52,963 nt of DNA from JBAXXL01 sp038206725. GTDB taxonomy: Bacteria > Bacteroidota > Ignavibacteria > Kapaibacteriales > UBA2268. The stretch is from assembly GCA_038206725.1 (NCBI GenBank), contig JBBRAO010000025.1, positions 1-52,963 on the forward strand, written 5' to 3'. This document shows, piece after piece, positions 17,394 through 25,766 of the stretch. The notes under the pieces were generated by a model that was given only the letters and a program-made list of their open reading frames with translations, was not told the DNA's origin and searched no databases. The translations under genes and the position numbers were made by a program. Each line of letters opens with the position of its first letter. The stretch's first letter is position 1.

Positions 17394-18086
17394 TCATTGT
17401 TGTCTCAGCAAACTTTCACTTTCTTCAACTTCATCAAGTATTTTTAGTTCAGTTGCATCAATGACCATTCGGATGTAATCTGTTCTACTATTCCGTTTAT
17501 TACCTTCTGTTTTTTGTTCAAAATAAATGTACCAACAAAGTTTTTCTAGTTTTGAATCGAGCCCAAGACAACAAGAATATTTATTGGTTTTATATTTCTT
17601 TATTTTGCATTGTTTTAAAGCAAGTTCTAATGCGGTTTCAGGTTTTACAAATTTTTCCCGTTTGTTGTAACCCTCGCGAGGCCATCCAAAATAAGTTACT
17701 TGACCATAGGAATCGAGTTCTATTTTAATACAATACGCCTTGATTTTGAGAGATTCATCGGACAACTGATAATACAGCTGGTATTTTGGTGTCGAGTGTT
17801 CATTTTGGCTCTGCGGAATCGAATCGTTTCCCAGCCAATTTTCCAAATCGAAATTCACACCTTGAACAAAATTAATATTACCGGTAAAATCAGTCATTGA
17901 TTGCTTTAGCAAAGTATTTAGAATAAATTGAATTTTTGTAGGCACTTGGGATAGAGAATCAATGATTTTTTTGTATTGCCCATTAGTACCACAACCTTGG
18001 CAAGGGTTGTCGGTAACAATACTTTTTTCTCCATAAGCCGTGCAAGTGGAGAGTATCAGGATTAAGAGTATTAATGTTTTTTTCAT
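17394..18086 (-). CDS. Hypothetical exported protein
   Basis: 230 residues with a signal peptide MKKTLILLILILSTCTAYG. The mature part begins with a Cys-rich NPCQGCGTNGQYK and has a beta-rich middle (LYYQLSDESLKIKAYCIKIE). I do not recognise the family. The frame opens at 18119, but the ATG at 18086 starts the signal peptide, and a -7 box at 18117-18124 would place the transcript start near 18110. The 3' end is 17 bases from the convergent umuC stop. DUF2442 and DUF4160 genes lie directly upstream on the same strand but have their own promoter. Confidence 0.65.
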   Translation of the reverse strand: MKKTLILLILILSTCTAYGEKSIVTDNPCQGCGTNGQYKKIIDSLSQVPTKIQFILNTLLKQSMTDFTGNINFVQGVNFDLENWLGNDSIPQSQNEHSTPKYQLYYQLSDESLKIKAYCIKIELDSYGQVTYFGWPREGYNKREKFVKPETALELALKQCKIKKYKTNKYSCCLGLDSKLEKLCWYIYFEQKTEGNKRNSRTDYIRMVIDATELKILDEVEESESLLRQQ

Positions 18087-18116
18087 AATAATTGAGTTCG
18101 ACTCGATTTTGGTTTT

Positions 18117-18124
18117 CAAATATA
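18117..18124 (-). promoter_or_regulatory. -7 box for the hypothetical exported protein
   Basis: CAAATATA on plus is TATATTTG on minus, 31 bases before the ATG at 18086. It overlaps the upstream in-frame start at 18119, which it therefore excludes. Confidence 0.55.
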
Positions 18125-18133
18125 ACTAATTAT

Positions 18134-18370
18134 TTATGCCAAAATACTTTCTAAATACAAAGTGTCCGGACATAAATCTTGACCGCCACTCCATTGTATC
18201 GAACCTAAAAAAGGTCTAACATTCTGAAATTTATGATAATCATTGAGTTCTTTAAAAATTCCGAAATTTAAAAGCGGTTTCACATCAAAAATTTTAACTT
18301 CACCATTAGTAAATTCAATTTTTAAAGAATAATCGGGATATGGAATTACATTTTTTACGCGTGGATTCAT
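18134..18370 (-). CDS. DUF2442 domain protein
   Basis: 78 residues with the family pattern: VIPYPDYSLKIEFTNGEVKI, FDVKPLLNFGIFKELNDYHK and the end SIQWSGGQDLCPDTLYLES. DUF2442 proteins are small cytoplasmic proteins usually encoded beside a DUF4160 gene, as here (10 bases between genes). The pairing resembles toxin-antitoxin or other two-gene accessory modules, but the function is not established. An AGGAG Shine-Dalgarno stands before the ATG. Confidence 0.85.
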   Translation of the reverse strand: MNPRVKNVIPYPDYSLKIEFTNGEVKIFDVKPLLNFGIFKELNDYHKFQNVRPFLGSIQWSGGQDLCPDTLYLESILA

Positions 18371-18380
18371 TATTATTCTC

Positions 18381-18650
18381 CTATTTTAACGGATCTATTT
18401 GAAACACGGAATTACCTGCAACTGCAAGATCCCAATTAGCTACTAATTCGTCTTTATGAATTTCCATCCACGCATGAACAAGTTTAAGTTTGTTGTTTGG
18501 GATTGCACCTTCCAGCAAATTACCATCAGGAATGGAGAAAACACCTTCGTTCTCTTGATATTTTACGTGAATATGAGGTATATTATGTTGATTATTATCC
18601 ATATAATAAATGGATATTATTATTCCGTAAAACATTGATAATATTGCCAT
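18381..18650 (-). CDS. DUF4160 domain protein
   Basis: 89 residues. The family signature is visible: FYGIIISIYYMDNNQHNIPH followed by IHVKY, a conserved N-x-P-H-x-H block. PDGNLLEGAIPNNKLKLVHA and WMEIHKDELVANWDLA follow. It is the upstream member of a two-gene unit with DUF2442. AGGAG precedes the ATG, and a -7 box lies at 18716-18723. The biochemical role is unknown. Confidence 0.86.
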   Translation of the reverse strand: MAILSMFYGIIISIYYMDNNQHNIPHIHVKYQENEGVFSIPDGNLLEGAIPNNKLKLVHAWMEIHKDELVANWDLAVAGNSVFQIDPLK

Positions 18651-18715
18651 AAATTCTCCTATTGTTTTTTACTGATAAATTTAAATTAATTTACAATTTT
18701 TAGTTTTATTATACT

Positions 18716-18723
18716 CAAATTTA
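18716..18723 (-). promoter_or_regulatory. -7 box for the DUF4160-DUF2442 pair
   Basis: CAAATTTA on plus is TAAATTTG on minus, 66 bases before the DUF4160 ATG. Confidence 0.5.
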
Positions 18724-18768
18724 ACAAATTATTTTCAAAAAACATTATTTTTTTTCATAATAATAACC

Positions 18769-19317
18769 CTAAAATATGTGTGGTATAAACATTTTACTTC
18801 GTTTCATATATTCTTTGTACTTTTCGCCAAAAAACAGGATACATTCCTTTTCATCCAATCTTGATGTAATATATAGAAAAACCGTTGATAAAACTGAGAT
18901 AAAAAGTAATATTATAGTCGGTTTTTTTAAAAATACCCCCCAAGTTAAGTAAATCAATGATGAATAAAGCGGATGTCTGATGTATTTGAATATTCCTTTA
19001 TCCACCAATTCGGTGGTTTTTTCAAAACTATAAAGTGTCTTTTCATCTCTGATTTTTACGGCTTTGCCCATTTTTTTCATCATTAACACGCCTGCGATAA
19101 CCACATAAGAGGCTATCAAGAGTAAAAGCCAAGAGAATATCTGATTTGAACTAAAGGGGTTTATGAACCAAAATTCGTAATTCGAAGCAAATAACCAAGC
19201 AATACATTCCCAGCTAAAGAACCGGTAAAAACCGTGGTTCTTGACGTTGGATAACGTTCGCCACGAGGCTGAGATAGATAGTACACTCAAGATTCCAAAT
19301 AGTATTAATTTTTCCAT
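18769..19317 (-). CDS. Isoprenylcysteine carboxyl methyltransferase / PEMT-like membrane protein
   Basis: 182 residues with about five hydrophobic helices. The C-terminal half has the ICMT/PEMT family signature: FKYIRHPLYSSLIYLTWGVF, a helix pair, then RLDEKECILFFGEKYKEYMK, in which R-H-P and the E-E/E-K-Y block make the S-adenosylmethionine site. Bacterial members methylate membrane lipids or unknown substrates. It is a single gene with its own -7 box at 19365-19372. The substrate cannot be told from context. Confidence 0.8.
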   Translation of the reverse strand: MEKLILFGILSVLSISASWRTLSNVKNHGFYRFFSWECIAWLFASNYEFWFINPFSSNQIFSWLLLLIASYVVIAGVLMMKKMGKAVKIRDEKTLYSFEKTTELVDKGIFKYIRHPLYSSLIYLTWGVFLKKPTIILLFISVLSTVFLYITSRLDEKECILFFGEKYKEYMKRSKMFIPHIF

Positions 19318-19364
19318 ATCTAAAGCTTAAAGCAATTATATTAGATAAATCGTTTTGAATAAAA

Positions 19365-19372
19365 CAAACTTA
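19365..19372 (-). promoter_or_regulatory. -7 box for the ICMT-like gene
   Basis: CAAACTTA on plus is TAAGTTTG on minus, 48 bases before the ATG. Confidence 0.5.
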
Positions 19373-19453
19373 ATGAATTATTTTTAAAATATTAGAATCT
19401 AATGGAATTTCAAAAAATTTAAAGGATCTATGAGAATACGGTTTGCGAAATAA

Positions 19454-20341
19454 TTAAAACCAAAATAAAAGTTGTACCCCAAGTACCGCGATGACGGCAC
19501 CGGCTATTGAGCGGAATGAAAGTTGCTCTTTGTAGAAGTAATGCGAGAGCGGAAGCATCATAATTGGCACAGTTGCCAATAGGGTGGATGCAACACCGAT
19601 TTTGGTATTGATAGCGGCGATGAAACTCAAAGTTATACCCAAATATGGTCCAATAATTGAACCAATTGTAACTAATAAAAATAATTTTTTGTCTTTAAGG
19701 TATATTTTTATAGGATTTCTATAATGTTTCATTATCATTCCTAACGGAAGAATAATCAATAATGCGGCAAGCATCCTGTATAAACTCGCTGTTAGGCTAT
19801 TTATTTCGCAGTCTAAGAATGCCATTTTCGAGAAAACCAATCCGATAGCCTGCCCAAAAGCACCTAAGAAAGCGTAAATTACACCCCTTGTAGTTACTTT
19901 AAATTTTGTTTTGGTTTTCGGTTTTTCCATAACCACTAACGAAATACCAGCCAATGTAAGAGCCATACCAAATATTATAGGTAATCCAAGGGTTTCGTGC
20001 AACATAAAGTAAGCGAATATAGCCGCTACTGCGGGATTGAATGACATTATGAGCATAGTTATCCGCGGTCCAATTGCTTTGAAAGCCGCCAACAAAAATG
20101 TATCACCTAAGACTAAGCCAATAATACCGCTGATAGATAGGTAAATTAATTGTGTATTCGTTGTAGTAAACGCGATTCCGAATGCAAATATCGTTAATAA
20201 TATTAATAGAATTGCTAATATAAGTCTATCTATGTTTAATTGTATAACTCCTAATCTTATAGTCGCTTCGGTAAATAGAAAAGAAGAAAACGACCATAAC
20301 AATGCTCCACCGAGAGCCGCGATTTCACCAATAAATGGCAT
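19454..20341 (-). CDS. EamA/DMT-family transporter
   Basis: 295 residues with ten predicted transmembrane helices in two EamA halves. The first is near GEIAALGGALLWSFSSFLFT and SFNPAVAAIFAYFMLHETLG; the second is near GVIYAFLGAFGQAIGLVFSK and PIMMLPLSHYFYKEQLSFRS. The short glutamate-containing helix (L-H-E-T, K-E-Q) occurs at the end of each half, as usual. DMT proteins export amino acids or other metabolites; the substrate is unknown. The frame runs up to 20497 into the divergent gene, but the ATG at 20341 lies 21 bases after a minus-strand -7 box and gives a normal family length. Confidence 0.88.
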   Translation of the reverse strand: MPFIGEIAALGGALLWSFSSFLFTEATIRLGVIQLNIDRLILAILLILLTIFAFGIAFTTTNTQLIYLSISGIIGLVLGDTFLLAAFKAIGPRITMLIMSFNPAVAAIFAYFMLHETLGLPIIFGMALTLAGISLVVMEKPKTKTKFKVTTRGVIYAFLGAFGQAIGLVFSKMAFLDCEINSLTASLYRMLAALLIILPLGMIMKHYRNPIKIYLKDKKLFLLVTIGSIIGPYLGITLSFIAAINTKIGVASTLLATVPIMMLPLSHYFYKEQLSFRSIAGAVIAVLGVQLLFWF

Positions 20342-20361
20342 AATGTTCCAATAAAAAAAAA

Positions 20362-20369
20362 CAAAATTA
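20362..20369 (-). promoter_or_regulatory. -7 box for the EamA transporter gene
   Basis: CAAAATTA on plus is TAATTTTG on minus. It sets the start at 20341 rather than the longer frame. Confidence 0.6.
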
Positions 20370-20391
20370 CTACTAAATTGTGAGTAATTCG

Positions 20392-20399
20392 TATTTTTG
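20392..20399 (+). promoter_or_regulatory. -7 box for the M16 gene
   Basis: TATTTTTG, 35 bases before the ATG at 20434, back to back with the EamA promoter. Confidence 0.55.
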
Positions 20400-20433
20400 A
20401 TAATAAAAATTTTACCAATACGATAAATTGAAT

Positions 20434-21759
20434 ATGAAAATACCTGAAATAAAAGAAATAACTCAATATGAAAATCCGGAAATGGATGTTTTTTCAATAA
20501 GCGATAATATTAAAGCTTTAGTATTAGAAAACAATTTGCAACCAATTGCACAGTTGACAATTGCCTTATCAAGTGGTTCAGTAATCGAGCCTAAACCGGG
20601 TTTAGCGAATTTCACTATGCAGATGCTTCTACAAGGTACAGCCAAAAGAACTGCCGAGCAAATAAGCGAACTTGCAGAAAATAAAGGCATTAAAATGTCG
20701 TCGAAAGCTTCGTGGGACGAATCTTATGTTACAGTTACTTTTTTAGCTGAATTTTCCGATACCGCATTCGAACTAATTTCTGATTGTTTACTGAATCCAC
20801 AGTTTAGTGCCGATGAGGTAGAGGGTATGAAAATCAAAACGCTGTCACATTTGGAGATGAGGCTTTCGGAGCCGGAATATTCGGCGCATTTAGGTTTTTC
20901 TTATAACTATTTTAACGGTCACAGTTATGGTCATCCGCATTTAGGCACACGGAAATCAATAAATACTTTCACGGTAGAAGATTGCAAAGAGATGTACAGG
21001 AAATTGGTGCTCGGCAAGATTTACATCATTGCCGCCGGTAATATTAACAAAACGCAAATTGAGGAGTTTGGCGATAAGTATCTCACATTTAATTATCATC
21101 CTGAAGACAGTGGAGTCACCACATTTTCCGGTCTTCAACATAACAAGATTTATTTGATTGAAAAGGCGGACGCGGCGCAATCTTATGTTTCAATGGGCAT
21201 TCAGGCAATAGATAAGAAATCTGAAATTTATCCGCAATTTCAATTGCTTAATACGGTTTTTGGGGGTTATTTCGGGTCAAGATTAAACAAAATCATACGT
21301 GAAGAAAAAGGCTTTACTTATGGTGTTCATACATTTACAGATGCCCGAAAATATTCATCTGTTTTAAGAATATCATTAGGAACTTCGCCGGAGCATCTTG
21401 GCGAGATTATGAATATTATTGAAGCCGAAATTGATAAATTAAAGATGATCCTAATCGGTGATGAAGAAATCTTGACAGCAAAGAATTACATTGCGGGCTC
21501 ATTTTTGCGAAATTCTGAAACAGTATTTCAATCGGCTTCGCTGATGCTCTCGACTTTAATAAATGATTTGCCATTAGATTTCTACGAGACTTTCATCCAC
21601 AAAATAGCATTAACAACTCCCGATGATTTAATAAAAACAGCCAATTTAGTGCTTAATAATTATAAATACACAACGGCAATATCGGGTGATATTGCCGCAA
21701 TGAATGATTCATTAAAATCATTTAACAATTTAGAAGTTTTCACTTTGCCGGAATTATAG
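20434..21759 (+). CDS. M16 peptidase homologue without the zinc-binding motif
   Basis: 441 residues, cytoplasmic (no signal peptide). The M16 fold is clear. An N-terminal domain has SGSVIEPKPGLANFTMQMLL then QGTAKRT, and the YGHPHLGT strand follows. A C-terminal M16C domain has LNTVFGGYFGSRLNKIIREE and then KGFTYGVHTF, with the substrate-binding Arg and Tyr. The position of the catalytic HxxEH is occupied by NFTMQ, so all three ligands are gone. Such inactive subunits normally pair with an active M16 partner, as in mitochondrial processing peptidase or YmfF/YmfH. No partner is adjacent. The frame begins at TTG 20428; ATG 20434 is preferred. It overlaps the convergent gpmI by six bases. Confidence 0.88.
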   Translation: MKIPEIKEITQYENPEMDVFSISDNIKALVLENNLQPIAQLTIALSSGSVIEPKPGLANFTMQMLLQGTAKRTAEQISELAENKGIKMSSKASWDESYVTVTFLAEFSDTAFELISDCLLNPQFSADEVEGMKIKTLSHLEMRLSEPEYSAHLGFSYNYFNGHSYGHPHLGTRKSINTFTVEDCKEMYRKLVLGKIYIIAAGNINKTQIEEFGDKYLTFNYHPEDSGVTTFSGLQHNKIYLIEKADAAQSYVSMGIQAIDKKSEIYPQFQLLNTVFGGYFGSRLNKIIREEKGFTYGVHTFTDARKYSSVLRISLGTSPEHLGEIMNIIEAEIDKLKMILIGDEEILTAKNYIAGSFLRNSETVFQSASLMLSTLINDLPLDFYETFIHKIALTTPDDLIKTANLVLNNYKYTTAISGDIAAMNDSLKSFNNLEVFTLPEL

Positions 21760-23268
21760 TAAAGCGGAACCTTCCATTTCGACCGGTTTGCCAATACCCA
21801 TTATTTTGCAAAGGGTAGGGGCGACATCAGCTAATTTGCCATTGACAATCGAATGGAATTGATTTCCGATATAAATGCAAGGTACCTCGCTATTTGTATG
21901 AGCTGTAAAAGGTGAACCATCGGGATTGATAGTAAATTCAGCATTTCCGTGGTCGGAAATCAGAAGTACGTCATAGTCATTCGCCTTAGCTGTTTCAATT
22001 ACCACTGATAGACATTTGTCCACAGCTTCGCAAGCCTGAATAATTGCTGTGTAAACTCCGGTATGTCCTACCATATCGCCATTTGCAAAATTCAAGCAGA
22101 TGAAATCATATTTATGAGATTCGATTTGCTGTTTTACAGCATCAGTAACCAAATAGGCACTCATTTCGGGTTGCAGATCATAAGTTGCAACTTTGGGTGA
22201 ATTAATTAATATTCTGTCTTCACCCGGGAAGGCGTCTTCTCTACCCCCTGAAAAGAAAAATGTGACGTGAGGATATTTTTCTGTTTCTGCAATTCGAAGC
22301 TGTTTTAATCCAAGTCTAGATATATATTCACCTAATGTCATTTGTACATTAGGTTTTTCGAAAATAGGTTCCACATTAACAAAGTTTTCATCATATTGGG
22401 TCATTGTCAAATATCGAAGAGCTAATGTGTGCATTCCATATTCAGGAAATTCTTTTTGTGTTAGAACTGTTGTAAGTTCTCTCAGTCTATCTGTTCGATA
22501 ATTGAAGCAAATAACAACATCGCCGTCGGATATAGTTGCAACAGGACTACCATTTTCTTGAGTAATTACAACCGGTAATATAAACTCATCAGTTACACCG
22601 TTTTCATAAGATTTACTGATAGCTTCTGCCGGAATTGATTCTTTTGTACCGATCCCGTTTACCAACAAATCATAAGCGACGTTAACGCGTTCCCAGCGTT
22701 TATCCCTATCCATCGCAAAGTATCTTCCGCAAACCGTAGCGATCTTCCCCGTTGAATGTTTTAAGTGCTCTTCAAGATTATTAATAAAGCCCAAACCGCT
22801 CTTTGGGTCGCAGTCCCTTCCATCAGTTAGTGCGTGTATATAAACTTTTTCAAGTTCAAATTCTTTAGCAATATCACATAAATGATAGAGGTGCTTTTCT
22901 TGGCTATGAACACCGCCGTCGGATACCAAACCAATTAGATGAACAGCCTTATTATTTTCTTTAGCATATTTGTAAGCGTTAACAAGAGTAGGGATATTTT
23001 TCACTTCATTTTTTTCAATAGCAAGGTTTATCCGAACTAAATCCTGATAAATTACTCGGCCTGCGCCAATATTCAGGTGACCTACTTCGGAATTTCCCAT
23101 TTGTCCGTCGGGTAATCCAACATATAATCCATAAGATTTAAGAGTCGAGTTTGGATATTTATCCAGTAGATTATCGTAATATGGAGTATTAGCTGAATAA
23201 ATGGCATCGGATTTATCTTTTTTACCGATTCCCCAGCCGTCTAAAATTATAAGTGCGACTTTCTTCAT
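21754..23268 (-). CDS. gpmI: 2,3-bisphosphoglycerate-independent phosphoglycerate mutase
   Basis: 504 residues, normal for GpmI. Metal and phosphoserine sites are visible: ALIILDGWGIG, GQMGNSEVGHLNIGAGR with the catalytic Ser, HALTDGRDCDPKSG, GRYFAMDRDKRWERV, CFNYRTDRLRELT, NFANGDMVGHTGV and LLISDHGNAE. It interconverts 3- and 2-phosphoglycerate in glycolysis and gluconeogenesis, using two Mn ions. It follows the carboxyltransferase gene on the same strand after a 187-base gap that contains a REP-like hairpin. Confidence 0.97.
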   Translation of the reverse strand: MKKVALIILDGWGIGKKDKSDAIYSANTPYYDNLLDKYPNSTLKSYGLYVGLPDGQMGNSEVGHLNIGAGRVIYQDLVRINLAIEKNEVKNIPTLVNAYKYAKENNKAVHLIGLVSDGGVHSQEKHLYHLCDIAKEFELEKVYIHALTDGRDCDPKSGLGFINNLEEHLKHSTGKIATVCGRYFAMDRDKRWERVNVAYDLLVNGIGTKESIPAEAISKSYENGVTDEFILPVVITQENGSPVATISDGDVVICFNYRTDRLRELTTVLTQKEFPEYGMHTLALRYLTMTQYDENFVNVEPIFEKPNVQMTLGEYISRLGLKQLRIAETEKYPHVTFFFSGGREDAFPGEDRILINSPKVATYDLQPEMSAYLVTDAVKQQIESHKYDFICLNFANGDMVGHTGVYTAIIQACEAVDKCLSVVIETAKANDYDVLLISDHGNAEFTINPDGSPFTAHTNSEVPCIYIGNQFHSIVNGKLADVAPTLCKIMGIGKPVEMEGSALL

Positions 23269-23382
23269 TTTATATTTATATAGTTTAAAATCAATTTTTC
23301 GAACAATAAGGGATGCTTATTACATCACTTTCGGTGGGTCAATCATCCTTGATTGAACTGTCATCAAGCGTTTGCTTTTTTA

Positions 23383-23428
23383 CAACTATCGTTCCCAAGC
23401 CGAAACTTAGGAACGATATAAATAGTTG
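23383..23428. repeat. REP-like palindrome (GTTCCCAAG type), copy 1
   Basis: ATCGTTCCCAAG (23388-23399) pairs with CTTAGGAACGAT (23406-23417) with one mismatch, and outer CAACTA pairs with TAGTTG (23423-23428). There is no T run on the minus side, so it is not a good terminator. It shares its core with the hairpin at 28748-28781. Confidence 0.6.
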
Positions 23429-23455
23429 TTGTTTTGGGTCGGTTTCCATAAACAA

Positions 23456-25000
23456 TTAGAACGGTGGAATACCGTGTTTTTTGTTTGGCAACGGATCCAT
23501 TTTATCTTTAGAAATTGCTAAAGCGTGTTTGATATGTTCACGTGCTTCATCAGGTGGAATTACCGAATCGACATATCCGGCCGCGGCGGCTTTATATGGA
23601 TTAGCGAATTTTTCGGTATATTCTTTAACTTTTTGTTGACGTACTTCTTCCGGATTGGCGGCTTCAGTAATTTCCTTACGGAAGATTATATTAGCGGCAC
23701 CTTCCGGTCCCATAACTGCTATTTCAGCTGTTGGTAGAGCAAACACAAAGTCTGCTCCCAAATGCTTTGAGCACATAGCGATATAACCACCGCCATAAGC
23801 TTTTCTAAGGATTAAAGTAATCTTTGGAACACTTGCTTCACTATAAGCGTAGAGCATTTTTGCACCGTGGCGAATAACGCCGGCGTGTTCTTGGTCAATA
23901 CCAGGTAAATAACCCGGTAAATCAACCAATGTAAGCAACGGTATATTGAATGAATCACAGAAACGGACAAAGCGCGCGGCTTTATCGGACGAATCAACAT
24001 CCAAAACGCCTGCTAAAACCATAGGTTGATTACCAACAATACCAACTGATTGGCCATCAATTCTTGCAAAACCTATAACAATATTAGCGGCGAACAATTC
24101 TTGAATTTCAAAGAAATCAGAATCGTCAACAATACTACGAATGATATCGCGAACGTCGTAAGGTTCTGTAGATTTTTCAGGTATAATGTTATTAATGTCA
24201 TAAATTGGTTTTGGTGATTTAATTGGGAAAGCTTCTGCTTTCTTTCTATTGTTCCAAGGAATAAAAGAAACAAGTTTTTTAATTTGGTCGAAGCACTCTT
24301 GCTCGCTTTGAGAATAAAAATGTGCATTTCCGGTGATTTCTGCGTGAACGCGAGCACCACCCAAATCTTCCATTGATATTTCTTCACCTAATACTGTTTT
24401 TATTACTTCAGGTCCGGTGATGAACATTTTGGAAACCTTATCGACAACAAAAACAAAATCTGTTAAAGCTGGTGAATAAACAGCTCCACCGGCACAAGGT
24501 CCTAAAATAACAGATATTTGAGGAATAACACCCGAAGCACGAGTGTTTCTATAGAAAATCTCGCCATAACCGGCAAGAGAATTTACACCTTCTTGAATAC
24601 GAGCGCCACCTGAATCGTTGATACCGATAAGCGGGATACCTAATTTTACAGCGTGATCCATAATCTTTGTAATTTTACGAGCGTGGGCTAATCCTAACGA
24701 TCCACCGGCTACAGTAAAATCTTGAGCATAAATACATATTGGATGATTATTAATAGTTCCTGTACCGGTTACAACACCGTCACCAGGTAAATCTTTCTTA
24801 TCCATTCCAAAGTCTTCCGCTTGATGCTCAACGAACATATCATATTCGTGGAATGAATTCGGATCCAATATAGATTCGATTCTTTTACGGGCAGGCAGTT
24901 TTCCCATATCAATTTGTTTTTTTATGGCTGTTTCGCCGCCGCCTTGTTTAAGAGTCTCTTGCTTTCTAAATAAGTCAATAATTCGTGTCACTAAAGACAT
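23456..25000 (-). CDS. Acyl-CoA carboxylase carboxyltransferase subunit (PccB/MmdA-like)
   Basis: 514 residues. Both crotonase-like halves of a biotin-dependent carboxyltransferase are present. The N-half has YAQDFTVAGGSLGLAHARKI, GINDSGGARIQEGVNSLAGY and VILGPCAGGAVYSPALTDFV. The C-half has TLVDLPGYLPGIDQEHAGVI, RHGAKMLYAYSEASVPKITL, ILRKAYGGGYIAMCSKHLGA and EIAVMGPEGAANI. It transfers CO2 from biotin to propionyl-CoA (PccB) or works in methylmalonyl-CoA decarboxylase (MmdA); sequence alone does not separate these. No biotin carboxylase or biotin carrier gene is nearby. The frame opens at 25036; ATG 25000 gives the normal N-terminus. Confidence 0.88.
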   Translation of the reverse strand: MSLVTRIIDLFRKQETLKQGGGETAIKKQIDMGKLPARKRIESILDPNSFHEYDMFVEHQAEDFGMDKKDLPGDGVVTGTGTINNHPICIYAQDFTVAGGSLGLAHARKITKIMDHAVKLGIPLIGINDSGGARIQEGVNSLAGYGEIFYRNTRASGVIPQISVILGPCAGGAVYSPALTDFVFVVDKVSKMFITGPEVIKTVLGEEISMEDLGGARVHAEITGNAHFYSQSEQECFDQIKKLVSFIPWNNRKKAEAFPIKSPKPIYDINNIIPEKSTEPYDVRDIIRSIVDDSDFFEIQELFAANIVIGFARIDGQSVGIVGNQPMVLAGVLDVDSSDKAARFVRFCDSFNIPLLTLVDLPGYLPGIDQEHAGVIRHGAKMLYAYSEASVPKITLILRKAYGGGYIAMCSKHLGADFVFALPTAEIAVMGPEGAANIIFRKEITEAANPEEVRQQKVKEYTEKFANPYKAAAAGYVDSVIPPDEAREHIKHALAISKDKMDPLPNKKHGIPPF

Positions 25001-25038
25001 AACTATCTCACTAATGATTAAAAAATAACTTTCCATAG

Positions 25039-25066
25039 ACGATAAAACAGAATGATATTTTATCGT
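25039..25066. promoter_or_regulatory. 28-bp dyad upstream of the carboxyltransferase gene
   Basis: ACGATAAAA (25039-25047) and TTTTATCGT (25058-25066) are perfect 9-base inverted repeats separated by 10 bases. They lie between the DtxR-type regulator stop and the carboxyltransferase start. The dyad could be an operator for the adjacent regulator or an mRNA hairpin. The T run is on the plus side, so it does not terminate the minus-strand transcript. Confidence 0.45.
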
Positions 25067-25078
25067 TTTTCGGATTAA

Positions 25079-25735
25079 TTATACTAATATTTCTTCAACG
25101 AAGAGTCGTTTCGCTATTTCATATCCTATAAAATCCGGCTGTCCGTTAAGATATAAAGATATTGGTCCTAGGAAAGGTTCTTTCTTTTGAACTTCTATTA
25201 CTGTCCCCGGAATATATCCTTTCTTCTCAAGATAGTCAACGATTTCATTATTAGTATCGTCTAATCTACGAATAATAACTTTTCTACCCGGTTCAACATC
25301 GGATAATAATTCTACCTTTTCAACCGGCATAATTAATTCAGCCGATGGTATTGGTTTACCGAATGGGCTATATTTTGGTTGACCCAAAAGAAGGTCTATC
25401 CGTTGAATAAAATAATCGGATACCGAAAAATCTATTGAAGATGATTCTGAGTGAATTTTGGATAAATCATAGTGTAAAACTTCTTTTAAAAAAGCTTCTA
25501 TTAATCTATGTCTTCTCAAAATTCTTAATGTTGTTTCCATACCTGTTTTTGAAAGTACAACACCTTTATATGAATTATATACGACGAGATTCAATTGTGA
25601 TAAGCGTTTTAGCATACCTGTAACTGACGCTCCCGAAATATTGAGTTCTCTGGCAATAGCCGTTGTGGTAACCGGCCGCCCTTTATGTAGCTTAAATATT
25701 GTTTTTAAGTATTCTTGTATTGAAGAACTTAACAT
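25079..25735 (-). CDS. DtxR/MntR-family regulator with altered metal site
   Basis: 218 residues, three domains. A winged helix (about 1-65) has VTTTAIARELNISGASVTGM and LKRLSQLNLV. The dimerisation/metal domain has RRHRLIEAFLKEVLHYDLSK and ends LLGQPKYSPFGKPIP. A C-terminal FeoA/SH3-like domain covers about 145-218. In the family consensus H-E-E-A-E/C-x-x-E-H the residues here read HSESSSIDF. The first His is kept, but the Glu/Cys, Glu and His of the principal site are Ser, Asp and Phe. Metal sensing may therefore be changed or lost. It lies 31 bases after the sugar-binding lipoprotein gene and 78 before the carboxyltransferase gene. Confidence 0.85.
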   Translation of the reverse strand: MLSSSIQEYLKTIFKLHKGRPVTTTAIARELNISGASVTGMLKRLSQLNLVVYNSYKGVVLSKTGMETTLRILRRHRLIEAFLKEVLHYDLSKIHSESSSIDFSVSDYFIQRIDLLLGQPKYSPFGKPIPSAELIMPVEKVELLSDVEPGRKVIIRRLDDTNNEIVDYLEKKGYIPGTVIEVQKKEPFLGPISLYLNGQPDFIGYEIAKRLFVEEILV

Positions 25736-25766
25736 AATACTTGTTCCTTAATATTGTTTTTTTTCT

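Noticed and set aside
23388..23417. Hairpin as terminator of the carboxyltransferase gene
   Set aside because: The stem is good but no T run follows on the minus strand, so it is listed as a REP-like repeat.
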